Assembly: GCF_000764305.2 (NCBI RefSeq)
Contig: NW_025941278.1
Location: 124,001 to 188,000 of the forward strand
Length of the DNA stretch: 64,000 nucleotides
Direction: 5' to 3'
Source of the DNA: Hyalella azteca
Taxonomy: Eukaryota > Arthropoda > Malacostraca > Amphipoda > Hyalellidae
In this document: positions 21,852-33,485 of the stretch, in pieces
Position numbering within the stretch: position 1 is the first letter of the stretch
Layout: each line of letters starts with the position of its first letter
Program-made: the position numbers and the translations under genes
Notes under the pieces: model-generated
Told to the model about the DNA's origin: nothing
Database searches by the model: none
Seen by the model: only the letters and a program-made list of their open reading frames with translations

Positions 21852-22839
21852 CCATAAAATGGGGTAACTTTGACCACTTTTTTTTCAAAATGATGCCATT
21901 TTTTTACTAGATAAGTTAAACTTAAATTGAAATGTGCAAAATACAGGTCTATACTCTAGCTTTACTCACCATAAATTGCTGGCTCCTGCCTCTCATAGTT
22001 TTGATGTAATTTAAAAAAAAGTGATGGTCTTCGTTACCCCAGCTCGTGGGGTTTCTTTGACCGGGTGGTAAAATAAATTTTATTTTTTGGTAAAATAACT
22101 CTAAATAACTCCAGGTTGTGGTGCATTGTAGTAGAACTCTTCTAGTTACATTATTATTACATATGCAAAAGACAAATTTTAGGAAAGTGTCATAGTTTGC
22201 AAATGGGAGGCGCCGACCCCCAATGGGCAAAATGTGACCACCTAATGGCAGCCATGACAGGGTAACATTGACCGGTTTGGGAATTAAGCTAAAATTACCA
22301 TATATAAGACTCTGTAGAGTCTGGAACATAAAGAAAAAACATTAATAGGTGTATCAAACATAAAATATGTTATATAGGTACCTATGGTAATTTTAACTTA
22401 ATTTCCAAGCAGGTCAATGTTACCCCGTCCCGGCTGCCATTAGGTGGTCAAAGTTCCCCTATTGGGGGCAGTGCCCCCCATTTGCAAACTATGAAATTTT
22501 CCTAAAATTTGTCATTTGCATATGTAACTAGAAGAGTTCTACTACAATGCATCAAAACCTGGAGTTATTTTACCAAAAAATAAAAAAATTGGAGGGGGTA
22601 CTCCGACAGGCTTTAAATAATAGCTCTTTTTTGTGGGTCACATTATTAATTTTTTAACATATTAGATATGCAAACTCTTTAAATCTTTCTATTGTGTTAC
22701 GTAGCCTCAGTATTAGGCCTTTGATGGCCATAGACAAAATTTTTCTATGTCAAATCGTTTTTGAGTTTTGGGGGTTCTTGTTAAAAAAATAAAAAGTGGT
22801 CTAAGTTACCCCGCCGGTCAAAGTAACCCCATTTTACGG
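21852..22839. mobile_element. 1-kb fold-back DNA element (TA-flanked)
   Basis: TA sits at both ends. The terminal repeats read CCATAAAATGGGGTAAC on the left and, complemented, CCGTAAAATGGGGTTAC on the right. Long inner arms (about 22062-22310 and 22375-22592) are inverted copies, sharing AGAAGAGTTCTACTACAATGC-type blocks among others. The minus-strand frame at 21949-22329 lies in one arm and matches nothing. The superfamily is not certain; TA duplication suggests Tc1/mariner-like mobilisation. Confidence 0.8.
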
Positions 22840-22841
22840 TA

Positions 22842-23988
22842 CAACTTCACGAGGTATTCGTCATTTCATTTTTAAATGTCAATGTTTTGATTCCGAGTTG
22901 AAATTTGTTGCCAAATGTGTTCAAATTGTAGAGTGATGAAGACATTGGGTTTTTAATCAGAAGATATTGTACTGCCTAATTGGCAGAAATCTAATTGCTT
23001 AAACTCGCGTAATATATTTATTGTATTCCCCAGATTAATATGGAATCAAAAATTTTCCTATAGTGCTGAAATTGGCCATTTTAGGAAAAATTCAACTTCT
23101 CATAATTAACCTGGGTGATGAAAAATTCAATACTTTAATACCAAAAGTGTTCAATGGAATTCTAAAATGATTGATCTATCTCTAGAATGGGATACAAAAC
23201 TGTGTGATGATGTGATCTAAATTTTTAATTTAAATTTTTAAATAACTTACATCATTAGCATTTGTGAGTGTATTGATACTGACAAAAACTTTCACATTCG
23301 CTTGAATTTTTGGTGTGGCAGACCACTAGGTACTTAACTCTCATTCATGCTCTGGCTGCAAGAAGGAGGACAATGTTCTAGGTTTTTGATTTTTTAATCA
23401 AAATAGAAATTTGTACTGAGAATTTGAACTTTTTTAATCACAGCCTGCTTTTTCTTTTGGCTATTTTATGACAAATAGCAAATTTTGTTACTTGAGTACC
23501 AGTACTGAACTTATGAAGGAATAATTAACTACAAATTTCACTGATACATATTGCATTTTTAGCAGCTAAGTTCTTGCCTGGTGTGCCTGCCATGATATTT
23601 TTAAAACATTCAAGTGTTTATGATACATTCGGTACTATCTAAAAAATATTTTATATTCACCTAAAACTCAACCAATTAGATCCCTGATGAACATATTATT
23701 TGTTAAACAAAGGAGAATGGAGTCCCAAAGCAGATCATCTATATAATAAAGCTGGTCATGCAGAAATTCATGGCTTCATTCATTATTCTTCTTGTTTACT
23801 AATTATAAATTTTCATAAGCACTTATAGTCATGGAGTCTGTTTGCTGTGATGTATGACCCATAGAGTTACATTTCTCAAGAGTGTGTCACTTGTGTTGCA
23901 GGGAAACAAGTCGTGTTGTGTGCTACTAACTATTACTGCTGCTGGTGTGCACTGCTGAAGCTTCTGTCCCTCACACCTTTGCCTTCAT
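22842..23988. other. Intergenic, no feature seen
   Basis: This is AT-rich DNA without recognisable coding, repeat or RNA features. Confidence 0.5.
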
Positions 23989-24239
23989 CCTGCTGGTATG
24001 TTGCATCACATCTCCCATTAGCAAATAAGACTCCTATGACATATTCATGGTACATGAAAATTATGCATTACCTGCTGGTATGTTGCATCACATCTCCCAT
24101 TAGCAATTAAGACTCCTATGACATATTCATGGTACATGAAAATTATGCATTACCTGCTGGTATGTTGCATTACATCTCCCATTAGCAATTAAGACTCCTA
24201 TGACATATTCATGGTACAGGTACATGAAAATTATGCATT
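23989..24239 (+). repeat. 82-bp tandem triplication
   Basis: Three almost identical copies start at 23989, 24071 and 24153 with CCTGCTGGTATGTTGCATCA. The third has a 6-bp insertion (CAGGTA) near its end. The near identity implies a recent origin. A reading frame crosses the first two copies, but no protein is recognised. Confidence 0.95.
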
Positions 24240-27200
24240 GTTAAAATGAAAAAATTTCTATAGTAAGACTCTTTTTGAAGTGAGAAAGCAAAATATACTG
24301 GGTTTTCTCTCCTTCATATTCTGAAGTATTAGTAATCTAATCTCAAGTTGGATAAGAACTTTGGTGAAATTGTCATGCAAAATATAATATTCACATACAA
24401 TCATATACAAAAGGAATGTGTCTGTACAGGAAAAAATGTCTGAACATAATAATAATAGGCCAGGAACCAAAATTTATTCATTAGTTTCCAGCATATTAAA
24501 ACTTGATTTAGATTTATATTATTCAAACCATGAAATTTATTCCAATGTCTTCCCCATTTTCATCAAGAGTAAAAACCAAAAGTTTACATACTTACTAATT
24601 CAACTTGGCTCCTTTCTTAAGTAAAGAATGATCTCGTGTAATTTTTTAAGTATATATTAATGACATAAAAATTGTGATTAATTAAATCTCCTTTTTTTTC
24701 CTCTGAATTTTTAAATTTAATATTCAAAATTATCTATCCAAGCAATTTAAACAATTACCAGTTATTATATTCCCTAAGAATAGAATTGGAATCATACCCA
24801 AGCCCTGCTCCCATTATCCCACCCTGAACTAATGTTCTACCAAATGAAATATCGATTAAAGGATGACCATTTCAAATCCCCCTTTGATATAAAATTCCCA
24901 ATCAACTCCATTTCAAGAATTTTAGGAGACTTTAATTTTTATGTTCAAATCCAACTAAATGTTCTACATCTCAACAAAAATTTCAAAACAAAGCTCCTTC
25001 CTAATTTTTTACTGCCACTTAATTGAACCACCATCAATTGGATTTCTGATACAATTAATATCACATAACTATTGGGACTGTATACATTTATTTGTAGAGC
25101 CTCGACTTCATATTTGTGGTCAGGTGTCAAATGCCCATGAACACAAAACTTGACCTTTTTTCTAATTTTGGATAGATATCCGCTACATTTTATTTCGGAT
25201 ATTAGCACAAACTAAAATTTTGATCGAGATCAAGCTAGTCGAAAAATATGAAATATATTGGGAATTTAGTGGGGCTATATGGGAGGTCTAGGAATTAGTT
25301 GGGAGCAGCTCTTCTAAGCAAATATTATTAATTTCTACTTCATTAATTTGCTACCTGATACTTACAAATCATTCCTTGTTTATCATCTTATTCTCCTTTT
25401 AGAAATTATTTCAAAGCCATCTCTTTATTTACTACTAAAAATTTGTCAAATGTCATTATTTTTATCTTTACATCTGATTTTTGTCAATTATTAATCTTGA
25501 TGTGTTAAGTGTTTTGTAAGTTTGCTTCATTATTACCCTGTGTTATCTTTTAATATTTTAACATCTGTTCAAAGCAGATTAATTGGATATTGTGGTAAGT
25601 TTGAAGTGCTAAATGCAAATAGCTGTGCCATTGCTCTGAACTACAACCCTGCTGTACATACCAGCTTTTCTCCATCATTTGGTGCCTTGCATGATGCTTA
25701 TGATCTATCTTACTATGTCAACTTTGGATCATTTTCAGGGAAGAGCAAAGTATTTTTTGTAATTCATTCATTGTTAATTTGATCAGTTCATTTTTTGGGG
25801 AAATGTTCACCTCATCCAAGTTTTTCCATTTGTATCAACCAAGGACTTGTATTTCACATTTTTGTGATGTTGATAACATGGTTTTCTCATTGCTTCATTA
25901 TTATCTTAGTGGGATTGAAATATAGATGTCATTAGCTTCAATATTATTCATTGCTTTTATCATTAGTCTGCCTAAGTTGCAAGTAGAAAGAATTTTAAAG
26001 AAAATAAAATACCAAATGAATTCATCACAACGTCATTGAAAAAATTTTTGCAGGCCAGCTCCATCATGAGCTCGAAAGCTAAGTGAGCTGGTGACAGACA
26101 CAGACCTGACATATGAAAAGTTTTCTATGAAGATATGGTATATTAATTTGGCAATTTCTTTTTCTTCTTTTTGGCAATTTCTTAAATTTGGATTTTTAAA
26201 TTCTTGATTATTCAGTGCTTCATGGATGATAATCATAAATGAAGTTCAACTATTACGCACTTGCCAATAATATTTGTCAAAACTCTAAGCTGTTTCATCA
26301 TTAACAATCTTCTGTGTGTAGTCTTGCATAATTGCTCACACAGCTTCCATAATGATGTTGAATTGAATAGTTGACATGAATTAATCTTGTAGCTCAATTT
26401 TTGATAATTATTTCTTAAAATTTTAACATATGTTTACATCACACTGCAACAGGTTTACAATTTTACATGCTACTAAAGTACTAATTCAAGTATTTAACAC
26501 TAATTATTACCCTAGGTTTCTCTGAGTCCATTAATCCTTGGTCATGTAATGACATGTTTTGATTATCCTGCCATTTTATTAACATGCAATTAATTTGCTT
26601 GAATTTAACTCATAACCATAATCTAATCACATTATCAGGTCATTAACTCTGGTGTTATTAATCCTTGTTCATCAACGTTGAAGTTTGTGTTTTTTGTTGT
26701 GTTGGTCTCATTTTATCTGTGTCCTCAATTCTCATCAATCCCTTTGCTTGTTTCTGTTGATTTTAGGCTAATTTCTCAATCAGTCTTGGTTTTCTTGATC
26801 ATGTCAATAACTCTCAAACCTTGTTCTAATTTTTGCCCTATCCCCTTATTTTAATCTGCTTCTATTATATGAATGATGAATGTTGGGATGAATTTCAAGC
26901 ATTGATTTCAATTAATGAGCAATTTTAGTCCTTCTGTGGCATTTGTTGTGACTGATAATTTGGGTTTATACTCTGCGCATTAGTTTGATTCTAATTTAGG
27001 CATTTAAGGAATCTCAAATGTGGTCTGTAGAGTAGAAGGCAGTGCGAAATATATGGTATCAATTGCAATCAAGTTGTCATTGGTGACTTAACTGTTGAAA
27101 TTGTAGTGTTGAATATTTACAGGGATGAACTCTGTTTCCTGAATGGGTTTTATCTTGCTTTGATTTATTCAAAAGCAAATTGATTGTAATGAAGTTTTTC

Positions 27201-27595
27201 CGGGGTGTAAAATTGTGATGAAATCCATCTGAAGTATAATTTTTTCTTATTTGCTAAGGTATGAATAAAGGCTAAATATACATGTTACTATCAATTTTGG
27301 TTCCAGACGTGTTCACTGTACATTTTTAAACTTGAAATTTCTCTACTGAAGAAAATCGGTGCATCATGTTTATAGACTAGGCTTATGGAATGCTAATAGG
27401 ACCAAACTATTCTTCATCTATTCTTGCCATCACGAACGCAATTGGTTTCCTGAAGAACCTGACTATGAGCTGACAACCTATTGGTTCTAACTTAAAATAA
27501 GATTATAAGTCCCTTCTGGTACCACGAGGTCTTGAAGAAAGATGGTTTCTTCTGATGGTGTTCAAATTCATTATTATTTATCATTAGATATTCTG
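24240..27595. other. Intergenic, no gene seen
   Basis: This is AT-rich sequence. An 86-codon frame at 25522-25782 has mixed composition but matches no known family and lacks splice support, so it was not called. Confidence 0.5.
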
Positions 27596-27789
27596 ACGAA
27601 CTGTACACAGGGAGAGAAAAAATATCTCCGTCAATTTACAATTTTCTGAGCTACCGACAATTTCAAAGTATCAAGCCTGAATCTTAATGCTTGTTAATCC
27701 ACATTCAATAAAAGTCGGATCTTGATAAAATATACAGATCACGAATTCTATCAATTACCAAGATTTTTTATCTCTTGTGTACAGTTCGT
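27596..27789. mobile_element. Short MITE-like element
   Basis: The ends ACGAACTGTACACA and their exact inverted copy bound a 194-bp AT-rich body. The similarity continues through an AGAGA(T)AAAAAAT stretch. No coding capacity and no clear target duplication were found. Confidence 0.65.
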
Positions 27790-29915
27790 AATGTTTTTAA
27801 CATCGATAAACGGTTAATTTTACAGGTTATTATTTCATCTCCTATTTAAATTTATAATGACGTGGGGTTGCTGGTGTGGCAACTTTGAGGCAGCGTCGAT
27901 GCTCTTGGTTTATAAAATGTTATCTTCGTTGCCGTAAGCCTAACAACAAATTCCAAGCATATCTACTGCACAAATCATACTGCATGAACCTGCAAACTGA
28001 ATAACCTCAAATTATTCAGGCAACCATCGTTATATATATTAGATCAGATGCCAATGTTTGCATGCTAACCTAACCATCATTTATGTAGTTATTTCTAAAG
28101 TTTAAATGCTCATCAATTTTTTTTCGCACTGCCGCTAGTTTTATTATGCATGTTCTTTTTTCCTAATTGCATTTTGTTGATTAAGCTTCGGGTATTCTTG
28201 CTGACTAATGGTATTTATCACTCCATAGTGTATATTCCATTTTATTGCACTGACGTAATATACATCTATATATGATGTGTATACATATGCGTAATATGCA
28301 GAGGAAATTTACATTTCCGTGCGTTTCATGGTGAATGATTCAATTTAACAATTGATTTTTTTTAATTTATGGATTAACTTGCGGTTCACTACGTTTTACG
28401 ATATGCTACAGTGCATCTCCTGTAGTCTTATGTTCAATTCAAATACTTAACTATTATTTTTCTCGAGTCCATGGATCATGTGACTAACCAATGAACTTCA
28501 ACTCCCTCCCGCATGATTGTTTACAACTAGTCATTTCAGCACCGATCTTCACATGTCCACTTTTTTTTTCGTTAGAATGTTGACAATTGTTCACTTCTTG
28601 ATTGAATTACCACTTATCCAATTAGTCTGCTTTCACTGTAATGTATTGTTTTTATGTGTTCTGAGTGTCAAAGCATAAATAGAGACTGTCCATTTGACAC
28701 GTATCTAAAGTCGATAAGAAATTTTTAAAAAAGGCGTATCCGGAAACCAAGTATCTACACAAATGTCGTTGAATGTAGAAACAATTTGTTTATTCGCTAA
28801 TGCCGAGCTACTTTGCGCACGTGACGAAATGTCATTCAATGATTTGCTTGAAATAACTTGACCAAGGTGGCGCATTACCATTCTTTTTTTTTTTTCAGAA
28901 AACAAATATCATTCGTCCAATCTAGTAAGAACACTGGTAGGGCGCTGTTCTCTGGAAGTATTATTGAAACTATATGATCAGTTCCAGAGGAGTTGTATTC
29001 TATGCTGACTATTTCAGTGACATATTTTGTATGAATTAGCCTGCTTAATTCCAGGTATCTAAGGTATTCAATCACATACCTATCATTGAAATGTTTTACG
29101 TTTCGACAAAACTATAACAGATCTAATTATACTTTTTTATGTATAGGATTTCATTGATGTAGGAAGTTCCATTTCACGGGTACATAATCGCGTGAAGTTG
29201 TGTTTATCGGAAGAAGTGATAACAAATGCGATAAGTCTTCTCATGAAGTAACAGCTGAACCTACGCTGTCACTATTAGCTGTATTTAAATGCGTTTCATT
29301 GTATTACTGCATTGCTTGAATTTTCAAGCTTTATTTAGGTATAGACAAAAATTTGTACGGAATAGCGTGATTTCACTTATAACGTTCCATCATTAGTTTA
29401 CCATCATTCGCAAAGTTTTTAAAATTCTTATTCACGCTAAAAATATCTAGCCCTGAAAACGGCATTGAATTTAAATTTCTTAGAACATCAATGCGTACGT
29501 GGTGTGTCGAGTGTAAAATGTTCCAAAATTTCTCATTATATCGCCTGCGTAACGATTGTGTGATAACGATATCCTTCTGAGAAAAATCGTGCCTCAAACC
29601 AGAATGAGACATAAGCTGCCTCCAATACATAAGCTGACTTTGTTGGAACTTGGTTGATTTTTGAGCATTCAGTTCAGGCGTCATTAGGATTTAGTAACTA
29701 CTGTCTCCGCGCTATTAATTACTAATTAGTAATTTAGTCTCCACGCCCCGCAAGGTTCTAGGTTTTACTTGAGATGGAGAAGTCTGGCACTGGAACAGAA
29801 ATTCTTAATGACGGATTGACTGCTCGTTATGCTTTGACACTCCTTTGATTTGCCTTTTAATAATTTTGTTTGCTTTGTTTTTTTTTAGTTTTTAATTTGC
29901 GGTTATCGTTTGCAG
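27790..29915. other. Upstream region of the CDYL-like gene
   Basis: No chromodomain exon or other coding exon was recognised. A 103-codon minus-strand frame at 29373-29684 matches no family. A likely 5'UTR exon begins at 29916 after TCGTTTGCAG. Confidence 0.45.
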
Positions 29916-30007
29916 GTGGTTGTGCAGTAGGAAGTACCTTAGCCCTGTTTAGGACGCAGGAACATATGTGTTAGTAAGTGTGCGCGGTACGCTGTATATC
30001 TGATGTG

Positions 30008-33000
30008 ATGGCAGCTACAGCTACCTGCGGACTAGACTCCTCGTCTAGCCTCCTAGATGCAAAGCTCTTAGTTCCGCTTGCCGAAAACATCGTTGCCACA
30101 CCAGCATCCTCGGTAATATCAACGAGCCCTTCGTTAGGCTCATGCAACTCCTCATCCTCTCACTCAATGATGGTGTCACCCACAGCCACTCCCACGTCTC
30201 CCTCACTTACAGACGCCGCTGCCTCTTCTCCCTCATCTTCTACCTCCACTAATCCTGGTCCGATTTCAACGTCTCCATCGGAACAAGAAAGGGTTCTTGA
30301 TCCGACCGTCTTGATTCAACTTAAAGAACTCGACCTCGCCATCCAATTAAGAGATCAGAACAGGGTTGACGGACGCAAGACTCGCTGGATCGAGCACCGC
30401 AGACGTCAAGAAGAGCAAGGGTCTCCTGGAAGCATATCTGGAGCTTCCACGGGCTCTAATTCAAGCCGCAAACGACGATCGGGCGGTAGCGTAGCAAAGC
30501 ATAAGAAAGAAAATATCGACGTTTCGAGCGGCTCTGTTTCACCAATCAAATCTTCAAATTCTTCTCCTAGCAAAACAGATGATCCGCTCTCGTTTCATGA
30601 GTCAACTCCTCATGACAATAACAACATCACTCCGCTCAAGTTTCCACCAGACTATACAGATTCAAGCACCATGAAAATCGAAGTTTCTGAACCCCTCGTG
30701 GGTTCTGTTGAGCCTTCAAATGTTTTGCAGACGATGAAACAGCAATTCTTACAAGACACAACAAAAGAAACCGTTGTCGACTCTGCAAAGCTAATCAACA
30801 CCGACTCAAATGTCGTCGAAATTTCAGAAATTGTACCTAAGAAGAAAAAAACCAAATCTGCCACGGCTGTTTCATTGCCTGTTGGAAGGAAGAAAATTGG
30901 ACGACCTGCTAAAAAACCTAATCGTGTTGCGTTGCCGAACGGCAAAGAAGTGCCTGGCACATCGAAAGTCCAAAAGAAGAAAGTCATGAAAAGCACCACA
31001 GCAAATGGCAACAATGCGCCGAAGAAAGTTTTAGCTCCTTTCAGCAACTTCTTCATGAAAGCAAAAACCCGAGGGCTTCGCGATGTCCGTAAGCCAGACG
31101 GAGAAACTCCCGATGGCCCTTCCCTTCTTGGTGACCGAAACACGGGGTCCGAGACCGAGTTAGGAAGTACAAAAGCTCCTATTATCGCTCCAATAATACC
31201 TTCCAAATGTCTCTTGATAGCTGCAACTGCTAAGGTGCTTTCCAACAAAGGTGCTGCGGCTTATAAGAAAAAATCATCCCAAAGCATCGTAAAATTAAGT
31301 GCGGGGGTTAAAACAGCGAAAAAGTTTGAGGCTAACGGGAAGTTTTCCAACGGAGAACTCTCTTCCAAGACCAAAACAATGGCCAAAGTCCTAAACAAGA
31401 AGTCTCTCAATAAAAATAACCCTAGCGACATTCCTGACACATCTATTTCGAAAGACTCAGAGAAACAAGCAGCACCTTACGTCTCGGAGGGCGATTCTTC
31501 GGAGTCAGCTAACGATGCCTCCAGACGTGGAAGATCTCGAGGTTCGAAACGTAAGCTTGATTCAAATTCAATTTCACCGCCACCCAAGTGGAGCAGGAAA
31601 ACTTCGACTGTTGTGGCTGAGGTTCACAACTCAATGAACGGTGAGCCTCAACAGTCGCTGGCTGGAATCCCTAAGCCACAAGTTGCCGGTCGGAAGCGTA
31701 AACCTTTGACACCTGTTAAAGGTGCCGAAACATCTATTAATCAGTCGTCCAGCGGTCTGGCATCAAATGACACGCAGTCGTGTAAAACTGATTCTGATAA
31801 CAAAACTGATGCCTGTGTTCAGAGTTCATCGAGCTCTAGTTGTGTAAGTGCAGCTAGTATGACTCGACATTCTGAGGAGGAACCATCCAAAATTTCTAAT
31901 GTGAATCAGATCGGCAGCAACGGTCATGAAGTGCTTCATGTTGGCCTTCAGTCGCTTACATCTCCCAATGGAGTATCCACTGAAAATCGCAATTTTCCCG
32001 TTTCCCGCTCAACATTGTTAGGTTCTTCACCGCGTCCGCCTTCAGCACTTCAATCACATTCCTTCACAAATGGAGTCACTACTCATGCGATGATGGAGCA
32101 AACGTGCAATAGTTCGACTTTGCCTGAAGATGGCTGCACTCAGCCTTCTTCCCCTCGAAAAAGAACTTTATCTCCAGTGAAATTGATCCGCACAGGTGTG
32201 CTCAAAGCCAGCACTACCAACGACAATACTTCTCCCACGACTTTAGTGTCACCAGTATTGAAGACTTCTCCGTCTTCAAGTTGCAGTCCATCTGCAGGAG
32301 CTTCACCTCCCTTAATAAATGGCGAACACAATGGTCCGCCGTTAACTCAATCGGTTAATGAAAAGCTTGATGTGTCGAGTAGTATCAAGAAATCACCTCA
32401 ACCTTATACTGAAACCAAAGTAATGACAACTGATATCCCAGTTGATATAAGTGATAAAGAAATTCGTACAAAATCTCCAACTGGATCCGACTGTGATAAT
32501 AACAACAGAAATGAGCCCGAAGTTGTTGAATCTTCCGGTAAAATCAAGGAGAAATCTATAATGACTGACACTGCAAATTCTGTGGTTAAAGAAAGTGGCA
32601 AGAATTCTGACTCGATTGATGTGAAGAAGCCTCGTCGCCCGCCTCGCTTCTTGAAAGCACTGTTTGACGACGAGGGTGTACAGAATATGCTCAATAGCAT
32701 CAAAACAAAAGAAGTAGGATTAGATGGCTCTTTCTCTTCCTCTACTGAAATCGCCACCACTCATAAATTGAGACCCAAACGCCCCCCTGAACATTCCATG
32801 GCAATTTCACCCGAGCCTGACCTAGAGGTCTTCTTTTCAACCGGCACCGGTAAAAGGAAGAGAAAATGTAACGAGGTAGATAGTTTGTACTCGGACGAGG
32901 GTGCCGTCAACATGATGACAAGTTGCTCGGGCAGCTCGAGACGAAGCACTCCGGTTCAAGACGAACCATTTCTTGGTAGTGCAGCTGCTGAGGATATTAG

Positions 33001-33485
33001 CGTAACTCATGGCAAGGATTGGAGTACCCGCGTGTCTCTCAATGGTAATGAGCAATACGTGGACACTGCTGGTTCCGTGATAGCCAAGCGCAAGCCCGGT
33101 CGTCCACAGAAGCAGAAATCCATTTTGTCCAAGTCGTGTTCTCCGTCTTCTGCCCCTGATATCGTTATTGAGTCTGAAATATCTATCCGAAAGAAACCAG
33201 ATTCTTCATCTTGGAAGCCAGATGATGCCAACGGTTTGCAACTATCCAACGTTACCAAGAACAAAGTTTCTAATGGTCATGAAGTTCGAATTGACTACGG
33301 TAACGTCGGTGGTAGCACGAATTTGGGGTTGAAGGCTAACGTTCAATCTTTATATGCTAGCAGCGTCGTATCCAGCAATGCTGCGATTTCTGTTCCTTCG
33401 TCTTCGGCCAACGCCCATCGCCAGGGCAATCAGTCTCCTGTTAAAATCAGGAGGATTGATCTTCCCACCAGCCCAACTATGGCCA
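30008..33485 (+). CDS. CDYL-like exon 1 (giant low-complexity exon)
   Basis: A single 3.48-kb exon encodes 1,159 codons and ends at the donor GTGAGT in phase 1. The region after residue 95 (QLKELDLAIQLRDQ, then RKTRWIEHRRRQEE) is a charged, probably helical patch and the only ordered-looking part besides the AT-hooks. Confidence 0.92.

Noticed and set aside
25522..25782. 86-codon frame in the gene desert
   Set aside because: Mixed hydrophobic text without family, repeats or splice support.
29373..29684. 103-codon minus-strand frame upstream of the CDYL-like gene
   Set aside because: No recognised family and no splice partner; the length is compatible with chance.
30652..31248. 198-codon antisense frame inside CDYL-like exon 1
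   Set aside because: It is the shadow of a long, compositionally biased coding exon on the other strand and shows no domain or splice support.
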